DNA of 14,244 nucleotides from an uncultured Planctomycetaceae bacterium (lineage in GTDB: Bacteria > Planctomycetota > Planctomycetia > Pirellulales > UBA1268): NCBI GenBank assembly GCA_903885855.1, contig CAISKG010000247.1:1-14244 (forward strand). The letters are read 5' to 3'. Position numbers and translations under genes: made by a program. Under the pieces are notes generated by a model, which worked only from the letters and a program-made list of their open reading frames with translations, was not told where the DNA came from and did not search any database. This document shows, one piece after another, positions 5,942 through 13,754 of the stretch. Each line of letters starts with the position of its first letter. Position 1 is the first letter of the stretch.

Positions 5942-8557
5942 TCAGCCGGTCGTGCCACGTCTGTCGCCCTTCGCCGGGGGGCGGGCGGTCAAGGGATCCT
6001 CAGGCCAGGAGTGCTTGGGGTAGCGGCGGCGGAGCTCCTTGCGGACCTCGTGGTAGGTGGTCTTCCAGAAACTGGCCAGGTCGGAGGTGACCTGCTGCGG
6101 CCGGTGGTTGGGGCCGAGGAGATGGACGAGCACGGGGACGCGGCCGCCGGCGATGCGCGGCGTCTCGAGGGTGCCGAAGAGATCCTGGATCCGGGCGGCG
6201 AGGATCGGGGGGGCGTCGGGGCGGTAGTCGAGGCGGACGCGGCGGCCGCCGGCGATCTCCACCTCCGCCGGGGCGAGGCGTTCGACGAGGGGGAGCTTCT
6301 CCGGGTCCACCGCGTCGCGGAGCAGCGACAGCCAGTCGGCCGCACGGAGGTCGTCGAGGCCGCGGACGCCATGGCAGAGGGCGGGGAGCATCGCCAGGAG
6401 CGAGGCGTCGGCGAGGGACGGCAGGCCGAGTTCGGGGAGCGTGGCCGAGAGCCAGGCGACGCGGGCGCGGAAGCGCCCGGCGGCCGAATCGGCTTCGGGG
6501 AGGACGCGGGCGGGATCGCGCGCGGCGTGCTCGGCGAGGAGGGCCGCGGCCGCCGCCGGGTCGGCGATGGCCGCCGGGGCCTCCTCGAGAACGAGATCGA
6601 GCCAGCAGGTGCGGCGCCGCGACTCCACCTGGCGGCGCGAGGGATTGAAGAGGAGTTCGTCGCGCGTGGCGAGGTTGCCGCGCGGGCCGTCCTCGTCGAG
6701 CCAGGCACGCTCCACGGCGCTCGCCTGGCGGACGCGCGCCTCGCCGCCGGCATCGTCGAGATCGACGGCCAGGAAGAGCGGCTCGGCCCGGACGCGCGAG
6801 CCGCCGTCGAGGCGCAGCCCGCGGCCGCCGGCCATGGTGGCCCGGTCGGTCGAGCCGGGGCGCAGCCGGGCGAGGCGGTCGGGGAAGGCCTCGAGGAGGG
6901 CACGGGCCAGGGCGGCCGCCGGGTCGGCGGCACGGGGGGCGCGGTCGGCCTCGACGAGCCGGAAGAGCTGCTCGGCGGCGCGGAGCACCGTGCGGGCGCC
7001 GCCGGGGTGGAGGTCGAGGTGGCCCCAGGGGCCGGCGGCGGCGGTGTCGCCGGTGGCGTGGAAGGCCTGGAGCGCGAGGACCCGGTCGACCACGTCGGAG
7101 CGGGTGCGGGCGGTGGTGCGGTCGCGGGGGCCCGGGCGGGCGTGGGCGGCGGTGCGGAAGGGATCGCGCTCCGAGAGCAGTGCGGCGGCGACGGCCGCCT
7201 CGCGCAGCACCCCCAGGCGGGCGCCGGCCAGCAGCAGGCGGGCGAGGCGCGGATGGGTGGGGAGACGGGCCAACTCCCGGCCGGCGTCGGTGATCCGCGG
7301 CCGGTCCCGGGCGGTGTCGGCGGCGCCGAGCATCGCCAGCAGCGCGTGGGCCTGCGCGAGGGCGTCGGCCGGCGGGGCGTCGAGCCAGGGAAAGGCGTCG
7401 GCCTCGCCGAGGGCCAGCAGGGTGAGCAATGGCGGCGCGAGGTCGGTGCGCAGCACCTCCGGCGTCTCGGCGGCGGGGCGGTGGTGGTGGGCGGCTTCGT
7501 CCCAGAGGCGCAGGCACTGGCCGGGGCCCGTGCGACCGGCGCGCCCGGCACGCTGATCGGCGGCCGCCTTGGAGATCGGCACCAGTTCCAGGCGCGGCAG
7601 CCCGGTGGCGGGGGAGAGCCGGGACTGGCGGGCGAGGCCCGAGTCGACGACCGCCGTGACCCCGGGGATGGTCAGCGACGTCTCGGCGACGTTCGTGGCC
7701 AGGACGATCTTGCGCGTGCCGTCGTCCTCGAGGGCGCGGTCCTGCAGTTCCGGAGGGAGCTCGCCGTGGAGGATGACGACCGAGAGTCCGCGCCGGTCGG
7801 CGAGCGGGTCGAGGGCCGAGGCGGCACGCATGATCTCCCCCACGCCCGGGAGGAAGACGAGCACGTGCCCGGTGGTGCGGGCGACCGCCTCCCCGACGGC
7901 CTCCACGACGCGCTCGTCGAGATCGCGGCCGTCGCCCCGGCGGCCGTAGGAGACGGCGACGGGATGGAGCCTGCCGGCGGTGGACACCACCGGGCAGCCG
8001 TGGGCGGCGTGCGGCGCGAGGAGGCGGGCCACCGGGCCGGGGTCGAGCGTGGCGCTCATCACGGCGATCCGCAGGTCGGGGCGGAGCGTGGCGCGGATGC
8101 GGACCAGCATCCCGAGCACCAGATCCATCTCCACGGAGCGCTCGTGGAACTCGTCGAGGACCACGCAGCCGGTGCCGGCGAGCTCGACGTCGTCGAGGAG
8201 GCGGCGGAGCATGATGCCGGTGGTCTGGACGACGAGGCGCGTGGCGGGGCCGACGCGGGCGTCGAAGCGGACGTGGTAGCCGACCTCGCCCCCCACCTCG
8301 CCGCCGCGCAGCCGGGCGATCTGCCCGGCGACCGAGCGGGCGGCCAGGCGGCGCGGCTGGAGGAGGTCGACGCGCGCTCCCCGCGGCAGGTCGTCGAGGA
8401 TCGCGGCCGGCACGAGCATCGTCTTGCCCGAGCCCGGCGGCGCGGTGACGACCACGGAGCCGCCGCGGCCGGCGGCGTCGGGCCGGCTGGCGGCGACGAC
8501 CTCGTCGAGGACGTCGGCGACCGGCAGGCCGGCCAGGGCGCCGGGGCGGAGCGTCAC
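5942..8557 (-). CDS. hrpB: ATP-dependent RNA helicase HrpB
   Basis: This 871-residue protein is a DEAH/RHA-type superfamily 2 helicase of the HrpB family. Walker A is PGSGKT (41-46) and motif II is DEFH (135-138). Motif III is SAT (168-170), motif V runs from ATNVAETSLTIPG (287-299), and motif VI is QRAGRAGR (335-342). A helicase-associated region follows. The C-terminus carries the HrpB hallmark (NHRPQQVTSDLASFWKTTY, then EVRKELRRRYPKHSWPEDP). Length fits the family. The start is GTG 8557, because the first ATG falls just after Walker A. That GTG shares four bases (GTGA) with the stop of the SGNH-Dabb gene, so translation is probably coupled. HrpB helicases are thought to act on RNA in the cytoplasm; the precise substrate is not settled. 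Pairing with a secreted esterase is probably co-expression, not shared function. Confidence 0.96.
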   Translation of the reverse strand: MTLRPGALAGLPVADVLDEVVAASRPDAAGRGGSVVVTAPPGSGKTMLVPAAILDDLPRGARVDLLQPRRLAARSVAGQIARLRGGEVGGEVGYHVRFDARVGPATRLVVQTTGIMLRRLLDDVELAGTGCVVLDEFHERSVEMDLVLGMLVRIRATLRPDLRIAVMSATLDPGPVARLLAPHAAHGCPVVSTAGRLHPVAVSYGRRGDGRDLDERVVEAVGEAVARTTGHVLVFLPGVGEIMRAASALDPLADRRGLSVVILHGELPPELQDRALEDDGTRKIVLATNVAETSLTIPGVTAVVDSGLARQSRLSPATGLPRLELVPISKAAADQRAGRAGRTGPGQCLRLWDEAAHHHRPAAETPEVLRTDLAPPLLTLLALGEADAFPWLDAPPADALAQAHALLAMLGAADTARDRPRITDAGRELARLPTHPRLARLLLAGARLGVLREAAVAAALLSERDPFRTAAHARPGPRDRTTARTRSDVVDRVLALQAFHATGDTAAAGPWGHLDLHPGGARTVLRAAEQLFRLVEADRAPRAADPAAALARALLEAFPDRLARLRPGSTDRATMAGGRGLRLDGGSRVRAEPLFLAVDLDDAGGEARVRQASAVERAWLDEDGPRGNLATRDELLFNPSRRQVESRRRTCWLDLVLEEAPAAIADPAAAAALLAEHAARDPARVLPEADSAAGRFRARVAWLSATLPELGLPSLADASLLAMLPALCHGVRGLDDLRAADWLSLLRDAVDPEKLPLVERLAPAEVEIAGGRRVRLDYRPDAPPILAARIQDLFGTLETPRIAGGRVPVLVHLLGPNHRPQQVTSDLASFWKTTYHEVRKELRRRYPKHSWPEDPLTARPPAKGDRRGTTG

Positions 8558-9576
8558 GGACGGGCCCAGTAGTCGACCACGGTCACCTTCTCCACGTGGG
8601 GGCCGACGAGTTCCACGAAGGCCTTGTGGGCCGGGTGGGGAAGGTAGGCGTCGCGGTCGGCCTCGGAGTCGAAGGTGAGGAGGAAGCAGTGGGTCAGCCC
8701 CTGCTGCAGCCCCTCGGGCGAATTGTCGGTGCCCCACTCGAAGCCGCGGATGGCGTCGATCGCGCCGGGGAGCGCGCGGAAGGCCTCCACGATGCGCTCC
8801 ACGTCGGCGGCGGTGGAGGTCTCCTTGAAGCGGAACATGACGACGTGGCGGAGCACTTTCCGATCCTCCGGGGAGGCGGCGGGAACGATCCCGGCACGCG
8901 CCAGGCCGTCGACCATCCGCGCGGCGAGAAACTCGTTGCCGGCGGCGTTCAGGTGGACGCCGTCGGTGGTCAGGACGCCGTTCTCGGCGTCGGCGGCGTT
9001 GTGGGCCTCGAGGTGGGCCACGCACGCCTTCCGCAGGTCGACGAGGGGCACCCCGGCCGCGGCCGCCACGGCCCGGGTCACGCCGGCGTAGTCGTCGAGC
9101 ATGGCGTCGAGCGGGTTGGTGCCCGCCTTCTTCTCGCCGATCACCGTCGGCGTGCAGAGCACCGGGCGGGCACCGGCCTTGCGGATGCGTTCCACGAGCG
9201 TGCGCATCCCGGCCTCGAATTCCCCCTTCGGCGTGCCGCGGCCGTTCTGGCTGTGCCACACGTCGTTGATGCCGATGTAGACCACGACGACGTCGGGCGT
9301 GCGGGCGAGCACGTCGCGGTCGAGCCGCGCGAGCAGATCGGGGACGCGGTTGCCGCTGATCCCGGCACCGATCGTCTCGGTGCCCGGGAGGCGCTCGGCG
9401 AGCGCCGCGCCCGCGAGCGTGACGTAGCCGTGCGGCCCCGCCCCGGCCTCGGTGATCGAGTCGCCGAGGAACACGATGCGCGGCGGGCCGCCGGCGCGAT
9501 CCTCGGCGGCGGCGGGGCGGGCCGCGGCGGCGAGGGCGAGGAGGAGGGCGAGGAGGATCGGGCGGCGCGCGTGCAC
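8554..9576 (-). CDS. Exported SGNH/GDSL hydrolase fused to a Dabb (A/B barrel) domain
   Basis: This 340-residue protein has two domains. Residues 1-24 are a signal peptide. Residues 33-230 are an SGNH hydrolase: GDSITEAG with nucleophile Ser40, the block II Gly in ISGNR (73-77), GIND (102-105), and DGVH with Asp205 and His208. Such enzymes deacylate esters, often acetylated sugars. Residues 241-340 are a stress-responsive A/B barrel (Dabb) domain: VLRHVVMFRFKE, FEWGTDNSPEG, THCFLLTFDSEADRDAYLPHPAHKAF, ending VTVVDYWARP. The start is GTG 9576 with GAGGA seven bases upstream; no nearby in-frame ATG exists. The stop overlaps the hrpB start. Within the gene, GGAGG (8869-8865) sits eight bases before an in-frame GTG (8856) that would begin exactly at the Dabb domain. 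The substrate and the role of the Dabb part are unknown. Confidence 0.9.
   Translation of the reverse strand: MHARRPILLALLLALAAAARPAAAEDRAGGPPRIVFLGDSITEAGAGPHGYVTLAGAALAERLPGTETIGAGISGNRVPDLLARLDRDVLARTPDVVVVYIGINDVWHSQNGRGTPKGEFEAGMRTLVERIRKAGARPVLCTPTVIGEKKAGTNPLDAMLDDYAGVTRAVAAAAGVPLVDLRKACVAHLEAHNAADAENGVLTTDGVHLNAAGNEFLAARMVDGLARAGIVPAASPEDRKVLRHVVMFRFKETSTAADVERIVEAFRALPGAIDAIRGFEWGTDNSPEGLQQGLTHCFLLTFDSEADRDAYLPHPAHKAFVELVGPHVEKVTVVDYWARP
8854..8869 (-). promoter_or_regulatory. Possible internal ribosome binding site and GTG start for a free Dabb protein
   Basis: Inside the SGNH-Dabb gene, GGAGG at 8869-8865 (minus strand) precedes an in-frame GTG at 8856-8854 by eight bases. Starting there would yield a 100-residue cytoplasmic Dabb protein beginning VLRHVVMFRF, which is where free-standing Dabb proteins of this type usually begin. 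The codons involved (E-D-R-K-V) would tolerate other sequences, but chance cannot be excluded in such GC-rich DNA. Confidence 0.35.
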
Positions 9577-9647
9577 GGGGGTGTCCTCGGGCGGGGGATA
9601 CGGGAACGGCGGGGCTCCGCGGCGCGGCGTCGGCCCCGTGGCCGGGC

Positions 9648-9656
9648 AGTGTACCA
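9648..9656 (-). promoter_or_regulatory. Possible extended -10 for the SGNH-Dabb/hrpB operon
   Basis: In the 168-base divergent spacer, the minus strand reads TGGTACACT, matching the extended -10 pattern TGnTAnnnT. It lies about 72 bases before the GTG at 9576, and it is one of few AT-containing spots in the spacer. No -35 box is recognisable at the usual distance. This is a weak call from pattern alone. Confidence 0.25.
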
Positions 9657-9744
9657 GCGGCCGGCGGCGGGTAGGCTTGGGCGCGGGGCCGCCGAGGCAC
9701 GAGGCGCGTGCCGGGCGATGCCCGACCGATGCGGAGCAGGTGCG

Positions 9745-11106
9745 ATGCAGCGACGCGATTTTCTCCAGGCCGTCGCCCCCCTCGCCGCGGCGCCGGTGGC
9801 CGCGCGGTGGGTGCCGGCCGCCGACCCGGCCGCGACGGAGGCCGGGCGGCCGCTGCGCGTGGCGCTGGTGGGCTGCGGGTGGTACGGCAAGACCGACCTC
9901 TTCCACCTCCTGCAGGTGGCCCCCGCGGAGGTGGTGGGGCTGTGCGACGTCGACTCGCGGATGCGCGAGGAGGCGGCGACGCTCGTCGCCGCGCGGCAGC
10001 GCGGGGGGGCGAGGCCGCCCTGCTACGGCGATTACCGCACGTTGCTTGCGGAGACCGAGCCGGAGATCGTCCTCGTGGGGACCCCGGATCACTGGCACTG
10101 CCTGCCGATGATCGCCGCCTGCGAGGCGGGGGCGGACGTGTACGTCCAGAAGCCGATCAGCTTCGACGTCGCCGAGGGGCGGGCGATGGTGGCGGCGGCG
10201 CGGAAGCACGGCCGCACGGTCCAGGTGGGGCTCCAGCGCCGCAGCACCCCGCACCTCCTCGCGGCGCGCGACCGATTCATCGCCTCCGGGGCGATCGGTC
10301 GGGTGGCCGCGGTCGACATCCACAGCTACTACGGCACCCGCGCGGCCTTCCCGCCGCCGGCGCCGGTGCCGGACGCGCTCGACTGGGAGGCCTACTGCGG
10401 GCCGGCGCCGCTGGTGCCCTACAACCCCCAGATCCATCCCCGCTCCTGGCGCGACTGCATCGAGTTCAGCAACGGCCAGACGGGCGACCTGTGCGTCCAC
10501 TTCTACGACCTGGTGCGCTTCTTCCTCGGTCTCTCCTGGCCGGAGCGGATCGCGGCCACCGGCGGCGCGCTGGTGCGCGATCCGGCCTCGAACGTCCGGC
10601 TCCACGACACGCAGACGGCGCTCTTCGATCACGGCGCGGTGCAGGTGGTGTGGACGCAGCGCAACTGGGGCGAGAACCCCGATCCGGACTATCCCTGGGG
10701 CGCCACGCTCTACGGCGACAAGGGGACGCTGCGTCTGAGCGTCACCCGTTGGGACTACAAGCCGAAGGAGGGGGGCGCGGCCGAGCACGGGGACTTCGTC
10801 GACGAGCGCGAGGCCTATCCGGAGGACCTCGCCCACAAGGAGACGGAGATCTTCGCCGCGCCGGCCACCCGGGCCCACATGCGCGACTTCCTCGCCGCCC
10901 GCGTCTCGGGCGCGCGGCCGGTGGCCGACATCGCCGAAGGGCACGTCTCGAGCGCCGTGTGCATCCTCGCCAACCTCTCCATGCGCCTCGGGCGGAGTCT
11001 CGCGCTCGATGCGGAGGGCAACGTGGTCGGCGACGACGAGGCCGCGGCACTCCTCGCCCGCCCCTACCGGGCCCCCTGGGTGCATCCGGCGCCCGGGGGC
11101 GCCTGA
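9745..11106 (+). CDS. Gfo/Idh/MocA-family oxidoreductase with Tat signal
   Basis: This 453-residue protein is an NAD(P)-dependent sugar-type dehydrogenase. It opens with MQRRDFLQ, a twin-arginine motif, and an Ala-rich stretch up to about residue 26, so it is probably exported folded by the Tat route. The Rossmann fold begins RVALVGCGWYG (38-48), with an acidic residue at the end of the second strand (CDVD, 67-70). The family's usual E-K-P is Q-K-P here (135-137, DVYVQKPIS); Lys136 is kept. The later GDLCVHFYDLVRFF segment supplies the family's D...H..D pattern in the C-terminal alpha/beta domain. The start is ATG 9745 with GGAG eight bases upstream. The K+ channel gene follows after 28 bases, suggesting an operon. 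The substrate is unknown; planctomycete genomes hold many paralogues. Confidence 0.92.
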   Translation: MQRRDFLQAVAPLAAAPVAARWVPAADPAATEAGRPLRVALVGCGWYGKTDLFHLLQVAPAEVVGLCDVDSRMREEAATLVAARQRGGARPPCYGDYRTLLAETEPEIVLVGTPDHWHCLPMIAACEAGADVYVQKPISFDVAEGRAMVAAARKHGRTVQVGLQRRSTPHLLAARDRFIASGAIGRVAAVDIHSYYGTRAAFPPPAPVPDALDWEAYCGPAPLVPYNPQIHPRSWRDCIEFSNGQTGDLCVHFYDLVRFFLGLSWPERIAATGGALVRDPASNVRLHDTQTALFDHGAVQVVWTQRNWGENPDPDYPWGATLYGDKGTLRLSVTRWDYKPKEGGAAEHGDFVDEREAYPEDLAHKETEIFAAPATRAHMRDFLAARVSGARPVADIAEGHVSSAVCILANLSMRLGRSLALDAEGNVVGDDEAAALLARPYRAPWVHPAPGGA

Positions 11107-11134
11107 GACGGCAGCCACCAGGTCGGAGCGCACG

Positions 11135-12394
11135 ATGGACGCCATCCACCCCACCGGCGAGCGCGCCATCGTCGTCTGCGGTCTGGGGCGCTTCGGCCTG
11201 CTCGTGGTGGAGCACCTCCGCGCCGCCGGCCGCAGCGTGACGGTGATCTCCGACGAGCGCACGAGCCCCGACCGCGTCGAGCGGGCGGTATTCGCCGGCG
11301 CGCGGGTGATGCGTGGCGACTTCGGCGCCGCGTCGGTGCGGCGCGAGGCGGGGGTGGACGGGGCCGCCGCCGTGGTCCTCGCCACGGCCGACGACCTGGC
11401 CAATCTCGAGACGGCCCTCGAGGTGCGCGGCGAGGCGCCCGGGGTGGCGGTGGTGATGCGGCATTCCGAGCCGCGCTTCGCGAGGCGTTTCGAGCGCGAC
11501 TTCGGGATCACGGCCATGGCGTCGGAGTGCCTCGCCGCCGACGCCTTCGTGGAGGCGGCCCTGGCACCCCCCCCGGCGGCGGCCGTGGTACGCGAGGCCA
11601 CGGCGACGGAGCGGGTCCCGTGGCGGCCGCTGCGCTCGTCGTTCGTCATCGTGCCGGCGGCGGTGGCGCTGTTGTATCTGGTGGCGGTGGTGGTCTTCCG
11701 GGCGACGCTGGGGCTGGGGTGGGTCGACGCCGCCTATTTCACCTCCTCGATCATGACCACGGTCGGCTTCGGCGACTTCAACCTCCGCGAGGCACCGGCA
11801 GGACTGAAGATCTTCGGCATCGTGCTGATGTTCTCGGGGCTGGTGCTCATCGCCATCCTCTCGTCGCTACTCACGATGTTCATCGTCTCGGGGACGGCCG
11901 ACCAGCTGCGCAACGAATTCCGGGCCCGGCGCCTGCGCGGCCATGTGGTGGTCTGCGGGCTGGGGCACGTGGGGCTGGCGGTGGCGCGGGACCTGCGCGG
12001 GCGGGGCGTGCCGGTGGTGGTCGTCGATCCGGAGGGGGACGACGAGCCGCACCGCGAGCTCCACATGCGCTGCCCGGTGATCGTCGGCGACGCCAAGCGG
12101 CCCGCGGTGCTCGCCCGGGCGGGGACGGGGCGGGCGCGGGCGCTGGTGGCCTGCACCTCCAACGACGCGCTGAATCTCGAGATCGGCCTGGCCGCGCAGT
12201 CGCTGGGGCGGGCGGCGCGCCGCGCGGTGCCACTGAGGCTGGTGCTGCGCTGCTTCGACGCCGACCTCGCCCGGCGGATCCACGCGGTGTCGTCCGATTA
12301 CACCCTGCTCTCAGAGGCCCGGATCGCCGCGCCGCGCTTCGCGGCGGTGGCCCTCGGACGCGGCGCCGCCGCGGCCCCGCCGCGGCCGGGGTGA
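11135..12394 (+). CDS. Potassium channel with RCK (TrkA-N) domains on both sides of the pore
   Basis: This 419-residue membrane protein reads RCK, two helices with a pore loop, RCK. The first Rossmann fold starts at residue 11 (AIVVCGLGRFG, acidic Asp40 after strand two). Helix one spans about 169-190. The selectivity filter is TTVGFGD (208-214), and helix two spans about 225-251. The second nucleotide-binding fold starts at 270 (HVVVCGLGHVG, Asp298 after strand two) and continues through GDAKRPAVL and SNDALNLEIGL. Such proteins conduct K+ across the inner membrane, gated by nucleotides or ions bound to the RCK ring. The start is ATG 11135 with GGAG six bases upstream, 28 bases after the oxidoreductase gene. 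Most bacterial channels of this kind carry the regulatory domain only after the pore. The C-terminal tail is short, Ala/Pro-rich and without a TrkA-C domain. Confidence 0.9.
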   Translation: MDAIHPTGERAIVVCGLGRFGLLVVEHLRAAGRSVTVISDERTSPDRVERAVFAGARVMRGDFGAASVRREAGVDGAAAVVLATADDLANLETALEVRGEAPGVAVVMRHSEPRFARRFERDFGITAMASECLAADAFVEAALAPPPAAAVVREATATERVPWRPLRSSFVIVPAAVALLYLVAVVVFRATLGLGWVDAAYFTSSIMTTVGFGDFNLREAPAGLKIFGIVLMFSGLVLIAILSSLLTMFIVSGTADQLRNEFRARRLRGHVVVCGLGHVGLAVARDLRGRGVPVVVVDPEGDDEPHRELHMRCPVIVGDAKRPAVLARAGTGRARALVACTSNDALNLEIGLAAQSLGRAARRAVPLRLVLRCFDADLARRIHAVSSDYTLLSEARIAAPRFAAVALGRGAAAAPPRPG

Positions 12395-12420
12395 CGCGGG
12401 CGCGGGGAGCGGCGTCGGCC

Positions 12421-12429
12421 TGCTATCCT
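12421..12429 (+). promoter_or_regulatory. Possible extended -10 before the TPR-glycosyltransferase gene
   Basis: TGCTATCCT fits the extended -10 pattern TGnTAnnnT and lies 24 bases before ATG 12453, in the 58-base gap after the channel gene. A start site here would give a short leader of about 17 bases, consistent with the absence of a Shine-Dalgarno before that ATG. No -35 box is visible. If real, this gene has its own promoter in addition to any read-through. Confidence 0.28.
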
Positions 12430-12452
12430 GCGGGCATCCCCGGGGCCACGCC

Positions 12453-13724
12453 ATGATCAGCTTCCCTCCGCGACTCCACGGACTCCTGGAACAGGTGCGG
12501 ACCTCGATCCCGGGGCGGCCGGAGGGGGCGATCGGGGCGCTGCGCGAGCTGGTGAAGGAGTGCGAGGGGCCCGGGCAACTCGCCTACGCGCTCGAGCAGC
12601 TGGGATTCGCCCATCTGCTCCTCGGCGAGCACCGCCTGTCGGAGGTGTTCTACGAGAAGGTGCTGGCGCTCGACCCGGGCAACTCCTACGCCCTGGCGAA
12701 CCTGGCCCACGCGGTGCACGAGCTCGGCGAGACCGAGCGTGCCCGCGAGCTGGGGTTGCGGGCGATGCGGCTCAAGGAAGAGGCCGCCGCCGCGCACGCT
12801 GTTCCGGCCGCAGGGCGGCCGCACGGCGGCGCGAAGGACGTGATCTCCTTCAGCCTCTTCGGCGACCGGGCCCGGTACTGCGAGACGGCGGTGCTCAACT
12901 GCGAGGCGGCGGCGCTCCATCTGCCCGGCTTCGTCTGCCGGTTCCACGTCGACGCGACGGTGCCCGACACGGTGCTCCGCCGGCTGCGCGAACGGGGCGC
13001 CGAGGTGGTGGCGGTGTCGGGCGCCGCGGCCGCGTTCCCCGGCACCTTCTGGCGCTTCCTCCCCCTCGACGACGCCGACCTCGACCGGGTGCTGGTACGC
13101 GACGTGGATTCGATCGTCGACGCGCGGGAGGCGTGGTGCGTGGAGGAGTGGACGCGGTCGGGCAAGCCGTTCCACGTCATCCGTGACGACTGCTGCCACA
13201 CCGAGCTGATCCTCGCGGGGCTGTTCGGGGCGCGATCGGGCGTGGTGCGCGACGTGGCGGGACGGATCGCGGGGTACCTGGCCTCCCTCGACGGGCAGCC
13301 GCCGGGGCGGTACGCCGACCAGCTCTTCCTGCGGACGTGGGTCTGGCCCGCGGTCCGCGGCGGAATCCTGACCCACGACACGGTGTACGGCTTCGGCGAC
13401 GACGTGCGGGACGTGCCCGCGGACGTCGGCAGGGGCAGCCTCTCGATCCGCAACGCCTTCATGGGGGCCAACCACGCCAACTACGTGGTGCGTTGCCAGT
13501 CGCCCGACCCCTTCCCCCCCGGGGTGCAGCACCGCTTCCGCATCGTCGCCGACGTTGGGGCCGAGGTGTGCGAATACGGCATGGAGCGCACCAGCGACCG
13601 CGAGCTGCAGATCGGCCTGCCGCTGTCCTACCGGGCGAAGCTCGAGTCGGGGGCATGGCGCTCGGAGATCATCGCCGTGGATCCGCGCGACGGCCGGCGC
13701 TCGGTCGTCGGCGGCACCACCTGA
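12453..13724 (+). CDS. TPR-repeat protein with C-terminal glycosyltransferase-like domain
   Basis: This is a 423-residue protein without signal peptide or membrane segment. Residues 22-110 form about two to three TPR-like helical repeats (AYALEQLGFAHLLLGEHRLSE, then ALANLAHAVHELGETERARE). After a short Ala/Pro/Gly linker (111-127), residues 128-350 resemble a nucleotide-sugar glycosyltransferase fold. This part has ISFSLFGDRARYCE, then FWRFLPLDDADLDRVLVRDVDS with a D-x-D at 217-219 for metal and nucleotide sugar. It continues with EEWTRSGKPFHVIRDD, H249, and ADQLFLR. This FWRFLP...RDxDS...HxxRD layout recurs in uncharacterised bacterial glycosyltransferases. Residues 350-423 are a small tail domain I do not recognise. 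ATG 12453 has no Shine-Dalgarno. Acceptor and sugar donor are unknown; the TPR part probably binds the protein acceptor or a partner. Confidence 0.75.
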   Translation: MISFPPRLHGLLEQVRTSIPGRPEGAIGALRELVKECEGPGQLAYALEQLGFAHLLLGEHRLSEVFYEKVLALDPGNSYALANLAHAVHELGETERARELGLRAMRLKEEAAAAHAVPAAGRPHGGAKDVISFSLFGDRARYCETAVLNCEAAALHLPGFVCRFHVDATVPDTVLRRLRERGAEVVAVSGAAAAFPGTFWRFLPLDDADLDRVLVRDVDSIVDAREAWCVEEWTRSGKPFHVIRDDCCHTELILAGLFGARSGVVRDVAGRIAGYLASLDGQPPGRYADQLFLRTWVWPAVRGGILTHDTVYGFGDDVRDVPADVGRGSLSIRNAFMGANHANYVVRCQSPDPFPPGVQHRFRIVADVGAEVCEYGMERTSDRELQIGLPLSYRAKLESGAWRSEIIAVDPRDGRRSVVGGTT

Positions 13725-13754
13725 GCCGGGCGCCGGCAGCGGAGACGACCGCCG

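Noticed and set aside
5740..6090. Possible plus-strand gene with an ATG at 5833 (MSDIRHGAHDV...)
   Set aside because: It has no ribosome binding site, its second half is antisense to the conserved HrpB C-terminus, and its codon pattern is poor.
6011..8572. 853-codon plus-strand open frame opposite hrpB
   Set aside because: Antisense shadow. HrpB carries every helicase motif in order on the minus strand.
12369..12385. CCGCGG-CCCCG-CCGCGG hairpin at the end of the channel gene as a terminator
   Set aside because: It lies inside the coding sequence, encodes the Ala/Pro tail, and has no U tract after it.
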